Source of the DNA: Oxalicibacterium flavum
GTDB taxonomy: Bacteria; Pseudomonadota; Gammaproteobacteria; Burkholderiales; Burkholderiaceae_D
Length of the DNA stretch: 64,000 nt
Direction of reading: 5' to 3'
Assembly: GCF_014635065.1 (NCBI RefSeq)
Contig: NZ_BMCG01000005.1
Location: 248,001 to 312,000 of the forward strand
The stretch's first letter is position 1. Every line of letters starts with the position of its first letter. Below, piece after piece: positions 20,537-29,485 of the stretch. A model generated the notes under the pieces. The model made no database searches. It saw only the letters and a program-made list of their open reading frames with translations, and was not told the origin of the DNA. The translations under genes and the position numbers were made by a program.

Positions 20537-20841
20537 TTGCCTAAGCACAGGGCGAGCTAAGCATTCCACGGTGGCGCATATGAAGATTGGTCCACCGTGG
20601 AATATGAAAATGAAATTTGCTTGGTTCTTTCTTTGAACCGCCATTGCTATCTTGTCCGATTCGGACAAGTCGCGACGGAAGGATTGTCGCGATCTCCCCG
20701 CAGTTGCAGTCATCCAGCATTCAGAAGCCGGTTTCCGTCCCGACCCATTGCGCCGTATCGGCAATGCCTCGGGCGAATCCGCTATTGCCGCGCCGCTTGT
20801 ATCTGTGTCCCATCGTTTGTCGCCAAAAGAGAAAAAAGGGA
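20537..20841. promoter_or_regulatory. Intergenic region with two strong inverted repeats upstream of the first monooxygenase
   Basis: This 305-base gap between the first aldo/keto reductase and the DszA-like gene is notably structured. A 12-bp perfect inverted repeat (ATTCCACGGTGG ... CCACCGTGGAAT) lies at 20563-20603 with a 17-base loop and no T-run. A 19-base palindrome, CTTGTCCGATTCGGACAAG, lies at 20651-20669. Directly after it a TCGCGAC/GTCGCGA pair occupies 20670-20692. The first could be a processing or weak termination hairpin. The palindrome has the form of a dimeric-repressor operator. No good small gene was found. Confidence 0.55.
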
Positions 20842-22218
20842 ATGACCAAGAAGATTCGATTGAACGCATTCAACATGAACTGCGTGGGCCATATTCACCA
20901 CGGCCTGTGGAAACATCCCCGCGACAACTCGATTGACTACAACGATGCCGATTACTGGATCGAACTGGCGAAGCTGCTGGAGAAAGGGCTGTTCGATGCC
21001 GTTTTCCTGGCCGATATCGTCGGCGTCTATGACGTGCTGGGCGACGGCATCCGCGCGACCGCGCGCGAGGCGGTGCAATTGCCGGTCAACGACCCGCTGT
21101 ACGTGGTGCCGCTGATGGCGCATGTGACGAAGAACATCGGCTTCGGCGTGACCTGCAACCTGACTTACGAGCAGCCTTATCTGTTCGCACGGCGCATGGC
21201 AACGCTCGATCACCTGAGCAAGGGGCGTGTCGGCTGGAACATCGTGACCGGCTATCTCGACAGTGCGGCGCGCGCGATGGGGCTCAAGCAGCAGATCGAT
21301 CATGACGATCGTTACGACCGCGGCGACGATTTCATGGACGTGTTCTACAAGCTTCTCGAGGGAAGCTGGGAGGATGGCGCGGTCCTGCGCGACAGGCAGC
21401 GCGGCATCTATGCCGACCACGAGAAGATCCATCGCATCACGCACGAGGGGCCGTATTACAAGGTCGATGGCGTCTATAACCTGACCGAGCCGTCGCGGCA
21501 GCGCACGCCGGTGCTCTACCAGGCAGGTGCCTCGCAGCGCGGCAACCAGTTCGCCGCACGCCACGCGGAGTGCGTGTTCACCGGCGGGCCGTCGCGCGAG
21601 GCGCTGGCGAAGATCGTCGGCAACATCCGCAAGCTGGCAGTGGATGCGGGGCGGCAGGCCGATGATATCAAGGTGTTCTCGGGCCTGACGGTGGTGGTCG
21701 ATACCAGCGAAAAAGCTGCGCAGGAAAAGTACGAGGACTACAAGCAGTACGCAAGCGCGGAAGGATCGCTGGCGCACATGTGCAGCGGCGCGGCGATCGA
21801 CCTCGAACGCTTCGGGCTGGACGAGGAAATCACGTCGGAGAAGCTCGAGGCCATGTATCCGGGCCGCCTCAAGCGTACCGGCAATGCGCGCGGCGGTCGT
21901 TTCCTGGAAGGCACCACACGGCGACAACTGCTGGAGACGCGCGGCTTCGGCTCCGGCAACGGTGCCATCGTCGGCACGCCTTCGCAGGTCGTCGATGAAA
22001 TCGCGAAGTACGTGGAAGAAACCGACATCGACGGCTTCAACCTGACGCGCACGGTGGCACCGGAGAGCTATCGCGATTTCATCGATCTCGTGATTCCGGA
22101 ACTGCAGAACCGCAGCCTGTACAAGGAAGCATACGAAGAAGGAAGCCTGCGACACAAGTTGTTCGGTCGTGGCGACAAGCTTCCCGCCAGCCACATTGGA
22201 TCGCGTTACCGGGCGTGA
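20842..22218 (+). CDS. FMNH2-dependent monooxygenase, DszA/NtaA/SnaA family (copy 1)
   Basis: A 458-residue flavin-dependent monooxygenase of the luciferase-like (LLM) superfamily, subfamily of DszA (dibenzothiophene sulfone), NtaA (nitrilotriacetate) and SnaA. Family blocks visible are ELAKLLEKGLFDAVFLAD, YLFARRMATLDHLSKGRVGWNIVTGYLDSAARAMG, HDDRYDRGDDFMDV, LYQAGASQRGNQFAARHAE and GTPSQVVDEIAKYVEETDIDGFNL. Such enzymes need reduced FMN from a separate reductase, which is not in this window. The start MTKKIR is preceded by an A/G-rich stretch (AAAAAAGGGA). Given the CysB-type regulator nearby, oxidation of a C-S bond is the favoured job, but C-N cleavage is possible. Confidence 0.85.
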   Translation: MTKKIRLNAFNMNCVGHIHHGLWKHPRDNSIDYNDADYWIELAKLLEKGLFDAVFLADIVGVYDVLGDGIRATAREAVQLPVNDPLYVVPLMAHVTKNIGFGVTCNLTYEQPYLFARRMATLDHLSKGRVGWNIVTGYLDSAARAMGLKQQIDHDDRYDRGDDFMDVFYKLLEGSWEDGAVLRDRQRGIYADHEKIHRITHEGPYYKVDGVYNLTEPSRQRTPVLYQAGASQRGNQFAARHAECVFTGGPSREALAKIVGNIRKLAVDAGRQADDIKVFSGLTVVVDTSEKAAQEKYEDYKQYASAEGSLAHMCSGAAIDLERFGLDEEITSEKLEAMYPGRLKRTGNARGGRFLEGTTRRQLLETRGFGSGNGAIVGTPSQVVDEIAKYVEETDIDGFNLTRTVAPESYRDFIDLVIPELQNRSLYKEAYEEGSLRHKLFGRGDKLPASHIGSRYRA

Positions 22219-22335
22219 ACCAGGCGCGCGTTTGGCATGTCGTAACGAAGATGCGGCATGCAAGGTGAATGCGCCGCTTGTCATTCGGACATTTCGCGGT
22301 CGGGTCGGCGGAAGCGATCAGAAAAGGATAAAGGA

Positions 22336-23361
22336 ATGCAATACGAAAAACTCGGACATAGCGGCCTGTTCGTCTCTCGTCTGTGTCTTGGCACGATGAT
22401 GTTCGGCGGTACCGCTGACGAAACCGTTTCCAAAGCGATCATCGACCATGCGCTTGATCAGGGAATCAACTTCATCGATACGGCCGACATCTATAACGCG
22501 GGCGAATCCGAACGCATCGTCGGCAGGGCAATCGCCGCCAATCGCGACAAATGGGTACTGGCAACCAAGGTCGGCAACGGCAGCGATGCGTGGCCGAACC
22601 AGAAGGGTCTGTCGCGCCGGCGGCTCATACAGGCCGTCGAGCAGAGCCTGCAAAGACTGGGAACGGACTACATCGACATCTATTACCTGCACCGGCCCGA
22701 CCCGGCCACGCCGCTGGTCGAGACCGTGCGTACGCTGGGCGACCTCGTTGCGCAGGGCAAGATCCGCTACTACGGGCTGTCGAACTTCAGTGCCTGGCAG
22801 GTGGGCGAGATCGTCAACATCGCCAAGGCGCTCGGCATCGACGGTCCCATCGTTTCCCAGCCTTACTACAACGCCGCCAATCGCATGCCCGAAGTCGAGC
22901 ATCTGCCGGCATGCGCCTATCACGGCCTTGGCGTGGTGCCGTACAGCCCGCTGGCAAGGGGCGTGCTGACCGCCAAGTATCTGCCGGGCAGCCAGCCGGA
23001 AGAAGGCAGCAGGATCGGTCGTGGCGACAAGCGTGCACTGCAGACCGAGTGGCGGGAGGAGTCGCTGCAGCTGGCGCAGGCACTGCAGGAACATGCGAAG
23101 AAGAACGGCGCGAGCAGCATCGAGCTGGCGATCGGCTGGGTGCTGAACAACCGCATCGTGACCTCGGTCATCGGCGGGCCGCGCACGCTCGAGCAATGGC
23201 AGGGCTATTTGAAGGGACTGGCCTATCGCTTCACGGCCGAGGACGAGGCGCTGTTCGACCGCCTGGTGCCGCCGGGCCACCCGAGCACGCCCGGTTATAC
23301 CGATCCCTCCTATCCGGTGACGGGACGCGTGCCGCGTGTGGCGCCCCATGCCGCCGGCTGA
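22336..23361 (+). CDS. Aldo/keto reductase, island copy 2
   Basis: A 341-residue aldo/keto reductase related to the one at 19.5 kb. Active-site motifs are FIDTADIYNAGESE (Asp, Tyr), VLATKVGNGS (Lys) and YIDIYYLHRPDPAT (His), with the cofactor segment RIVTSVIGGPRTLEQW near the C-terminus. The start (MQYEKLGHSGL) follows AAAGGA closely; a longer in-frame reading gives a Cys/Arg-rich extension unlike the family. Lying between the monooxygenase and the ABC exporters on one strand, it is probably co-transcribed. An aldehyde product is the most likely substrate. Confidence 0.9.
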   Translation: MQYEKLGHSGLFVSRLCLGTMMFGGTADETVSKAIIDHALDQGINFIDTADIYNAGESERIVGRAIAANRDKWVLATKVGNGSDAWPNQKGLSRRRLIQAVEQSLQRLGTDYIDIYYLHRPDPATPLVETVRTLGDLVAQGKIRYYGLSNFSAWQVGEIVNIAKALGIDGPIVSQPYYNAANRMPEVEHLPACAYHGLGVVPYSPLARGVLTAKYLPGSQPEEGSRIGRGDKRALQTEWREESLQLAQALQEHAKKNGASSIELAIGWVLNNRIVTSVIGGPRTLEQWQGYLKGLAYRFTAEDEALFDRLVPPGHPSTPGYTDPSYPVTGRVPRVAPHAAG

Positions 23362-23404
23362 TCGCGGGGACGGAACATCAATAACATTTGGAACTGGACA
23401 AGAC

Positions 23405-25372
23405 ATGAGTATTTCTTCCACTGCCGCGACGGGTGAGCCCGAAGACGCGGCCGCCACCGATTCCGCAGTCAAACCGGATCGGACGAAAAGAACCAAGGTG
23501 CTGCCACACCACTCGGAGCACATCGACGTGCAGGCCATGCCCGAAGTGCTGGGCCGTCTGACACGGCTGGCGATCCGCTATCCGTGGCATTGCACGTTCG
23601 CGATCATGGCGGCGCTGGGTGCCGCCGTGTTCAACCTGCTGATGCCGCTGCTGCTCGGCAATGCGGTCGATCAGGCCGGCCATCTGGTGGCCGAGGCGCA
23701 GGGCGATTTCAGTGCCGTCAAGGTGTCGCTGCTTGTCAGCGGCGCATTGATCGTCGGTGTGTGCGCGGTACGCGGCATCATGACGGGATTGCAGGGCTAC
23801 CTGGGAGAGACGCTGGCGCAGAAGGTCGGCTATGACCTGCGCATGGCCTTCTTCGAAAAACTGCAGCGCCTGAGCTTCAGCTACCACGACAAGATTCACA
23901 CCGGCGACCTGATCGCGCGCGGCATGCTTGATCTCGAAGGTGTACGCGCTTTTCTGGAGTTCGGCGTGCTGCGTGTCATTACGCTGACCCTGCTGCTCGG
24001 TGTCGGCTCGTGGCGCCTGCTCAGCATCGACGTCACGCTGGGCCTGCTGGCCCTGAGCTTCGTGCCGTTTGTGGCATGGAATGCCGTGACCACGGGACTC
24101 AAGCTGCGCGTGAGCTGGCAGCGTCTGCAGAAGATGATGGCGGAGCTGACGCTGAACATGGAAGAGAACCTGCAGGGTGTGCGCGTGGTGCGTGCCTTTA
24201 CCACCGGCGCATTCGAGATGGCCAAGTTCGATCGCATTTCGGACGCTGCATTGCGGCTGTCCAATCATCGCATCACGCAGCGCATGAGTTCGCTGAGCGC
24301 GATGACGCTCGCCTATTACATTTCCATGGCGCTGGTGCTGTGGGTGGGCGGTCAGCAGATCGCAGCCGGCACGCTGACGGTGGGGTTGCTGACGGAGTTC
24401 CTGACCTTCATCACCATTCTCCAGCAACCGCTGCGCCAGGTGGGCATGATCATCAATGCCAGTGCGCGCGCAACCGGGTCCGGCGCTCGTCTGTTCGACG
24501 TGCTGGATTCCGTGCCGGATATTCAGGATGCGCCCGAGGCGAAACCGCTGGTCGTCACGCAAGGATTGCTGCGGTTCGACTCGGTTGGCTTTTCGTATGC
24601 AAAAGGCGAGGCCGCCAAGAAAGTGCTGTCCGACGTCAGCTTCACGGTACGCAAGGGCGAGGTGCTCGGCATCGTCGGTCCGCCGGGCAGCGGCAAATCC
24701 ACGATCGCGCATCTGATCCCGCGCTTCTACGATCCGGCTGCCGGCAGCATCTCCATCGATGGCCAGGACCTGCGCACCCTGCAACTGGCATCGCTGCGCA
24801 AGGCGGTGCGGCTGGTGCAGCAGGAGAACTTCCTGTTCGATACCTCGGTGCACAACAACGTCGCCTATGCCGAACCGCAGGCCGAGGAAGAGCGCGTGAT
24901 CGAGGCGGCCGACACCGCGCAGATCCACGAGCATGTGGCACAACTGCCGCAGGGCTACACCACGCGCGTCGGCGAACGAGGCGTGGCGCTGTCGGGCGGC
25001 CAGCGCCAGCGCATGACGATCGCGCGCGCCCTGCTTGACAATCCGGCGCTGCTGATCCTCGACGATTCCACCGCCGCCATCGATCCGGCCACCGAGCAGC
25101 GCGTGCGCGCCGCACTGAAGGAAACGCTGAAGAACACCGCCACCATCATCATCGCGCATCGCCTGAGCTCGCTGCGCCACGCCGATCACATCATCGTGCT
25201 CGATGAAGGCCGCATCGTCGAACGTGGCACGCACGACGAACTGGTCGCAGCAGATGGCCATTACGCGGAGTTGTGGGCGCTGCAGAATCGCGGAGAACAG
25301 CCGCACGCACCAGCTCACCAGGAAACCACTTCTGCCAAGGACGGCACACACCAAGCGGAGTTGACATTTTGA
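23405..25372 (+). CDS. ABC exporter half-transporter, degenerate-site subunit
   Basis: A 655-residue half-transporter: six membrane helices in about residues 55-340, then a nucleotide-binding domain. Walker A is GPPGSGKST (near residue 425) and the signature is a canonical LSGGQRQR (near 528). The Walker B, however, reads LLILDDSTAAID, with Asp where the catalytic Glu belongs. That is the pattern of the degenerate-site subunit of heterodimeric exporters such as TM287/288 and BmrCD. The partner is the next gene. The start MSISST is chosen over an in-frame ATG 23 codons upstream. The exported substrate is unknown; it could be a toxic intermediate or an unrelated drug. Confidence 0.9.
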   Translation: MSISSTAATGEPEDAAATDSAVKPDRTKRTKVLPHHSEHIDVQAMPEVLGRLTRLAIRYPWHCTFAIMAALGAAVFNLLMPLLLGNAVDQAGHLVAEAQGDFSAVKVSLLVSGALIVGVCAVRGIMTGLQGYLGETLAQKVGYDLRMAFFEKLQRLSFSYHDKIHTGDLIARGMLDLEGVRAFLEFGVLRVITLTLLLGVGSWRLLSIDVTLGLLALSFVPFVAWNAVTTGLKLRVSWQRLQKMMAELTLNMEENLQGVRVVRAFTTGAFEMAKFDRISDAALRLSNHRITQRMSSLSAMTLAYYISMALVLWVGGQQIAAGTLTVGLLTEFLTFITILQQPLRQVGMIINASARATGSGARLFDVLDSVPDIQDAPEAKPLVVTQGLLRFDSVGFSYAKGEAAKKVLSDVSFTVRKGEVLGIVGPPGSGKSTIAHLIPRFYDPAAGSISIDGQDLRTLQLASLRKAVRLVQQENFLFDTSVHNNVAYAEPQAEEERVIEAADTAQIHEHVAQLPQGYTTRVGERGVALSGGQRQRMTIARALLDNPALLILDDSTAAIDPATEQRVRAALKETLKNTATIIIAHRLSSLRHADHIIVLDEGRIVERGTHDELVAADGHYAELWALQNRGEQPHAPAHQETTSAKDGTHQAELTF

Positions 25373-27210
25373 GCAGCAAGCAAGCACAGCCGAAAGGCCA
25401 GCCAGCCGCCATCGAGCGCGGCGAGGAAATTTTTGCGCGATACGACAGCCGTGTCATGTCGCGCCTGTGGAAGTACATCAGTCCGCACAAGGGCGCACTG
25501 GCGGCGACGGTCCTGACCGTGGCGGTGTTCACGCTGGCGCAGGTATCGATCCCGGTCACGGTGCGGTACGCGGTTGACAGCGCGGTTGGCAATGCCACCT
25601 ATCCGTTCAATGCGGTGCTGGCGGTATTCGTGGCGCTGATCGTGCTGAACGCGGTGTCCAATTTCTTCCAGGAATGGGTGGCGGCGCGCCTGGCGCAGCG
25701 CGTGATCTTCGATCTGCGGCGCGCCATGTTCAACCATCTGCAGCAGGTCTCGCTGTCCATCCTTGATCGGACTCAGGTTGGGCGGCTCATGTCGCGCCTG
25801 CAGGGCGACGTGAACTCGCTGCAGGAATTCATGGAAACCTCGGTCTCGGCCGTCGGCGATTTCTTCCTGCTGCTGGGCATCATCGGCGTGCTGCTGACGA
25901 TGGATACCAAGCTCGGCCTGCTGACGCTGGCGGTGTTGCCGCTGCTGTTCGTCATCCGGCGCGTCTGGCTGCCGTGGGCGCGCAAGGCGTTCACGCGTGC
26001 ACGCGAGGCATCGTCCAGCGTCAATGCGGCACTGGCGGAGAACATCAACGGCATCCGCACGGTCCAGGAAAACCGCCGCGAGGCAGTCAACCTCGAACGC
26101 TACGACGTGCGCGCCACCGAGAACCTGCAGGCACAGATCGGTTCCTCGCGCGCCTCACAGGTCATGATGCCGACCGTGGATACGCTGACCGGGATCGCGA
26201 TGGCGATCGTGGTCGTGGTCGGCGGCTCTTCCGTCGTCTCCGGCGAGCTCGACGTCGGCGTCATGGTCGCCTTCATCTTTTGCGTGCAGCGCTTCTTCGA
26301 TCCGATCCGCACGCTGACCATGCAATATACGGTCATGCAGCGCGCGATGGCTTCGGGCAATCGCATCTTCGAGGTGCTCGACATTCCGGTTGACCTGAGC
26401 GACAAGCCGGATGCCGTGCAATTGCAGGACGTGCCGCCCTCGGTGGATTTCAACCGCGTCACCTTCGGCTACCGGCCGGGGCAGCCCGTGCTGCACGAGC
26501 TAGATCTGCACATCGCGCCGTATCAGACCGTGGCGCTGGTCGGTCCCACCGGATCGGGCAAGACCAGCATCGCCGCGCTCATCCATCGTTTCTACGATGT
26601 GTGGGAGGGCGAAGTGAAAGTCGGCGGGCAGGACGTGCGCGACCTTACGCTGGATTCGCTGGGCCGCTGCGTCGGCATGGTGCTGCAGGAGCCGTTCCTG
26701 TTCAGCGGCACGGTGATCGACAATCTGCGTTACGGGATTCCCGACGCCAGCATGGAAGACGTGATCGAAGCAGCCAAGGCCGTGCGCGCACACGACTTCA
26801 TCGTGCGTCTTCCCGACGGCTACGACACCGTGCTCGGCCAGCGCGGTCGCAACCTGTCGATCGGCCAGCGCCAGTTGTTGAGCTTCGCACGCGCGCTGCT
26901 TGCCAAGCCGAAGATTCTGATCCTCGACGAGGCGACCGCCAACATCGACAGCTTCACCGAACTGGAGATCCAGCGCGCGCTCAACGTGCTGCGCAAGGGA
27001 CGCACCACGATCATCATCGCCCACCGTTTGGCGACCATTCGCGACGCAGACGTCATCGTCGTGCTGCAGAAGGGCCGCATCCTCGAGAAGGGAACACACG
27101 AACAGCTGCTGGAAAACGATGGGCTGTATGCCAAGCTGCATGCTAGCAGCAACGAGTCGTTCGACGACGTGGTGGCGGAAGACGAGGCGGAGCACGTTCC
27201 GCATACCTGA
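25369..27210 (+). CDS. ABC exporter half-transporter, catalytic-site subunit
   Basis: The 613-residue partner of the preceding exporter. It begins at a TTG overlapping the upstream stop by four bases (TTGA), with GGAG eight bases before; no better start exists. Six membrane helices lie in about residues 35-310. The nucleotide-binding domain has Walker A GPTGSGKTS (near 392) and a full catalytic Walker B LILDEATANID, but a non-canonical signature LSIGQRQL. Paired with the Asp Walker B of the other subunit, this leaves one working and one degenerate ATP site. That complementary asymmetry strongly supports an obligate heterodimer. Confidence 0.91.
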   Translation: MSSKQAQPKGQPAAIERGEEIFARYDSRVMSRLWKYISPHKGALAATVLTVAVFTLAQVSIPVTVRYAVDSAVGNATYPFNAVLAVFVALIVLNAVSNFFQEWVAARLAQRVIFDLRRAMFNHLQQVSLSILDRTQVGRLMSRLQGDVNSLQEFMETSVSAVGDFFLLLGIIGVLLTMDTKLGLLTLAVLPLLFVIRRVWLPWARKAFTRAREASSSVNAALAENINGIRTVQENRREAVNLERYDVRATENLQAQIGSSRASQVMMPTVDTLTGIAMAIVVVVGGSSVVSGELDVGVMVAFIFCVQRFFDPIRTLTMQYTVMQRAMASGNRIFEVLDIPVDLSDKPDAVQLQDVPPSVDFNRVTFGYRPGQPVLHELDLHIAPYQTVALVGPTGSGKTSIAALIHRFYDVWEGEVKVGGQDVRDLTLDSLGRCVGMVLQEPFLFSGTVIDNLRYGIPDASMEDVIEAAKAVRAHDFIVRLPDGYDTVLGQRGRNLSIGQRQLLSFARALLAKPKILILDEATANIDSFTELEIQRALNVLRKGRTTIIIAHRLATIRDADVIVVLQKGRILEKGTHEQLLENDGLYAKLHASSNESFDDVVAEDEAEHVPHT

Positions 27211-27233
27211 ATACCGACAAGAAAAGCGCGGAG

Positions 27234-27965
27234 ATGACGCAGAACATCTACGATGACGCCAGTTTCTTCGAGGCCTACAGCGGACTCGAACGGTCTTTGA
27301 AAGGGCTGGACGGCGCGCCGGAGTGGCCGGCCCTGCGGGCGAGGATTCAAGATCTGCGCGGTGCGCGTGTACTCGATCTCGGTTGCGGTTTCGGCTGGTT
27401 CTGCCGCTGGGCTGCGGAGCAGGGTGCGGATACGGTGCTCGGCCTGGACGTATCGGAAAACATGCTGACCCGCGCCCGCGCCAGTACAACGGACAGGCGT
27501 ATCGCATACCGCCATGCCGATCTCGAGCATGTACGTCTGGGCAGAAGCGGCTTCGATCTCGTCTACAGTTCCCTGGTCCTGCATTACCTGGAAAACTTGC
27601 CGCGGCTGTTCGGGGAAATCCATGGAGCGCTGGAGGAGGGGGGCGATTTTCTGTTTTCCGTCGAGCATCCGCTGGTGACGGCACCGGATCGTCAGGGATG
27701 GGAGGAGCGACATGGCGGGCCGGTCTGGCCGGTCAACGATTATCTGCAGGAAGGAGCGCGCACGACGGATTGGCTTGCGCCGGGTGTCGTCAAACAGCAC
27801 CGCACGATTGCCGGTTACCTGAATCCCTTGCTTGCCGCCGGCTTTGCGCTCGTGCACCTGGATGAATGGGGGCCGGATACGCAGCAGGTGGCACAGCGGC
27901 CCGAATGGGAAAGGGAGCGGCACAGGCCGCCTTTTCTGCTGGTGCATGCGCGCCGTATCGGCTGA
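27234..27965 (+). CDS. Class I SAM-dependent methyltransferase
   Basis: A 243-residue cytosolic methyltransferase of the UbiE/COQ5-like Methyltransf_11 type. Motif I is VLDLGCGFGWFCRWA near residue 43, followed by the acidic LGLDVSENML and the LVYSSLVLHYLENLPRLFGEI block. It starts 23 bases after the exporter and ends 36 bases from the convergent GNAT gene, closing this plus-strand run. The substrate is not predictable. S- or O-methylation of a small molecule linked to the island is a guess only. Confidence 0.85.
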   Translation: MTQNIYDDASFFEAYSGLERSLKGLDGAPEWPALRARIQDLRGARVLDLGCGFGWFCRWAAEQGADTVLGLDVSENMLTRARASTTDRRIAYRHADLEHVRLGRSGFDLVYSSLVLHYLENLPRLFGEIHGALEEGGDFLFSVEHPLVTAPDRQGWEERHGGPVWPVNDYLQEGARTTDWLAPGVVKQHRTIAGYLNPLLAAGFALVHLDEWGPDTQQVAQRPEWERERHRPPFLLVHARRIG

Positions 27966-28001
27966 ACGGCATCGGCGTCTTCGCGGCCGGTCGAAGGATG
28001 A

Positions 28002-28574
28002 TCAGTATTCCACGCCGCGTACTCTGGAAAACAAGAGCGTGTTCCTCAGCGTGCCGTCCATGCCGCGCTTTTCATTGCGCAGGATACCCTCGAACGTGAA
28101 GCCACTGCGGCGCGCGACGTTCTCGCTGCGTATATTGCGTGCATCGCAGCGAATCTCGATCCGATTCGCCCCCAGCTCATCAATGGCATATCGGGCGATG
28201 CCGCGGACCGCTTCCGTGATATAGCCATGTCTCGCCTCGGTGCTGCGGACCCAGTAGCCAATCTCGAATGCACGCACGGTCCAGTCGATCCGATGCAGCC
28301 CGCTGCTGCCGATCAATTGGCCCGTTTCCTTGCGGATCAGCAGCAGGCGCAAGTCGGTCCTGTCCAGGAATTTTTGCCGTGCCTGCAGTATGTTTTCTTC
28401 CGACTGTTCCACGCTGGGTACGGCCTGTGCCCATGGCATCCAGGGGCGAAGTTCATCGATACTGTCCCGGATGGCATGGTTGACCGCTGCTCCGTCACCC
28501 GGCAGCGGCGCCCGAATCAGCAGGCGTTCGGTTTCGAAGCTTTCCGGAATGACGGACAGGAGCGGGGCACTCAT
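28002..28574 (-). CDS. GNAT acetyltransferase, RimJ/RimL type
   Basis: A 190-residue N-acetyltransferase of the RimJ/RimL/SpeG branch. Visible are the N-terminal ETERLLIRAPLPGDGAAV, the acetyl-CoA strand region QLIGSSGLHRIDW and FEIGYWVRSTEARHGYITEA, and the late CDARNIRSENVARRSGFTFEG motif. Its ATG overlaps the stop of the LysR gene by four bases (ATGA), so the two are translationally coupled and probably share a function. It may acetylate a thiol- or amine-bearing small molecule or a protein N-terminus; the sequence does not say which. Confidence 0.88.
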   Translation of the reverse strand: MSAPLLSVIPESFETERLLIRAPLPGDGAAVNHAIRDSIDELRPWMPWAQAVPSVEQSEENILQARQKFLDRTDLRLLLIRKETGQLIGSSGLHRIDWTVRAFEIGYWVRSTEARHGYITEAVRGIARYAIDELGANRIEIRCDARNIRSENVARRSGFTFEGILRNEKRGMDGTLRNTLLFSRVRGVEY

Positions 28575-29485
28575 GCCGCCTTGAGGTCTTCGAGCTTGAG
28601 CTTGGGCGCAAAGGTTTCGATGAAGCGATAGGCGAACGAGGGCAGGAAGACGCCGCTGCGCACCGCCACCAGCGTGGTGCACGAACCGAACAACGGTCCT
28701 TGTGTCGGCAACACCACAAGGCCTTCGTTTTCGATGCCGTCGAGCGCCATTTCGGCAACGATGCCGATGCCCAGGCCACGCTTGACGTAGGTCTTGATGA
28801 CGTCGGCGTCCATGGCGGTCAGGCGGAAATCCGGCTCCAGGCCGGCACTGCTGAAGGCGGCGTCGACGCATTTGCGGCCGGTGAACTGCGGGTTGTAGGT
28901 GATCAGCGGGAAATGCGACAGGTCTTCCAGCGAGACCGGCGCCTTCTTCAGGAGCGGGTGATCCTTCGGCACGATGACCTGGTGACTCCATGAAAAGCAT
29001 GGGAAGGCCTGAATCTCCGGCGACTGGTCAAGCACTTCGCTGGCAATGCCGATGTCGGCCTCGCCGCTGTTGATCATCGTCGCCACCTGATTCGGCGTGC
29101 CCTGGTGCAGCTCCAGCTTCACCTTCGGGAATTCGGTTGTGAAGGCCTCGATGACCTTGGGCAGCGTGTAGCGCGCCTGCGTGTGGGTGGCGGCGATGAT
29201 CAGGCGCCCGGAATCCACGCCGGAGTAATGGCTCGCGTAGCGGCGCAGGTTTTCGGTTTCCATCAGGATGCGCTGCACGATCTCGACCGCGCCGGTACCG
29301 GCGCGCGTCAGCGAAGTGAGACGTTTGCCGGAGCGTACGAACAGATCGATGCCGAGTTCGTCCTCCAGATCCTTGATCTGTTTGCTGACGCCGGATTGCG
29401 AGGTGTAGAGCACGGCGGCAACCTCGGTCAGGTTGAGATTGTTGCGGACGGCCTCACGCACAAACCTTAGCTGCTGAAAATTCAT
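28571..29485 (-). CDS. CysB/Cbl-type LysR transcriptional regulator
   Basis: A 304-residue LysR-family regulator of the CysB/Cbl branch, which activates sulfur assimilation genes with N-acetylserine or O-acetylserine and sulfate-type ligands. The winged helix is MNFQQLRFVREAVRNNLNLT followed by LYTSQSGVSKQIKDLEDELG. The effector domain keeps CysB-specific blocks: ATHTQARYTLP, LHQGTPNQVATMI, PLITYNPQFTGR and MDADVIKTYVKRGLGIGI. It sits between the two island operons, divergent from the second monooxygenase. It is slightly shorter than E. coli CysB (324), so it is more likely an island-specific regulator than the housekeeping CysB. Confidence 0.9.
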   Translation of the reverse strand: MNFQQLRFVREAVRNNLNLTEVAAVLYTSQSGVSKQIKDLEDELGIDLFVRSGKRLTSLTRAGTGAVEIVQRILMETENLRRYASHYSGVDSGRLIIAATHTQARYTLPKVIEAFTTEFPKVKLELHQGTPNQVATMINSGEADIGIASEVLDQSPEIQAFPCFSWSHQVIVPKDHPLLKKAPVSLEDLSHFPLITYNPQFTGRKCVDAAFSSAGLEPDFRLTAMDADVIKTYVKRGLGIGIVAEMALDGIENEGLVVLPTQGPLFGSCTTLVAVRSGVFLPSFAYRFIETFAPKLKLEDLKAA

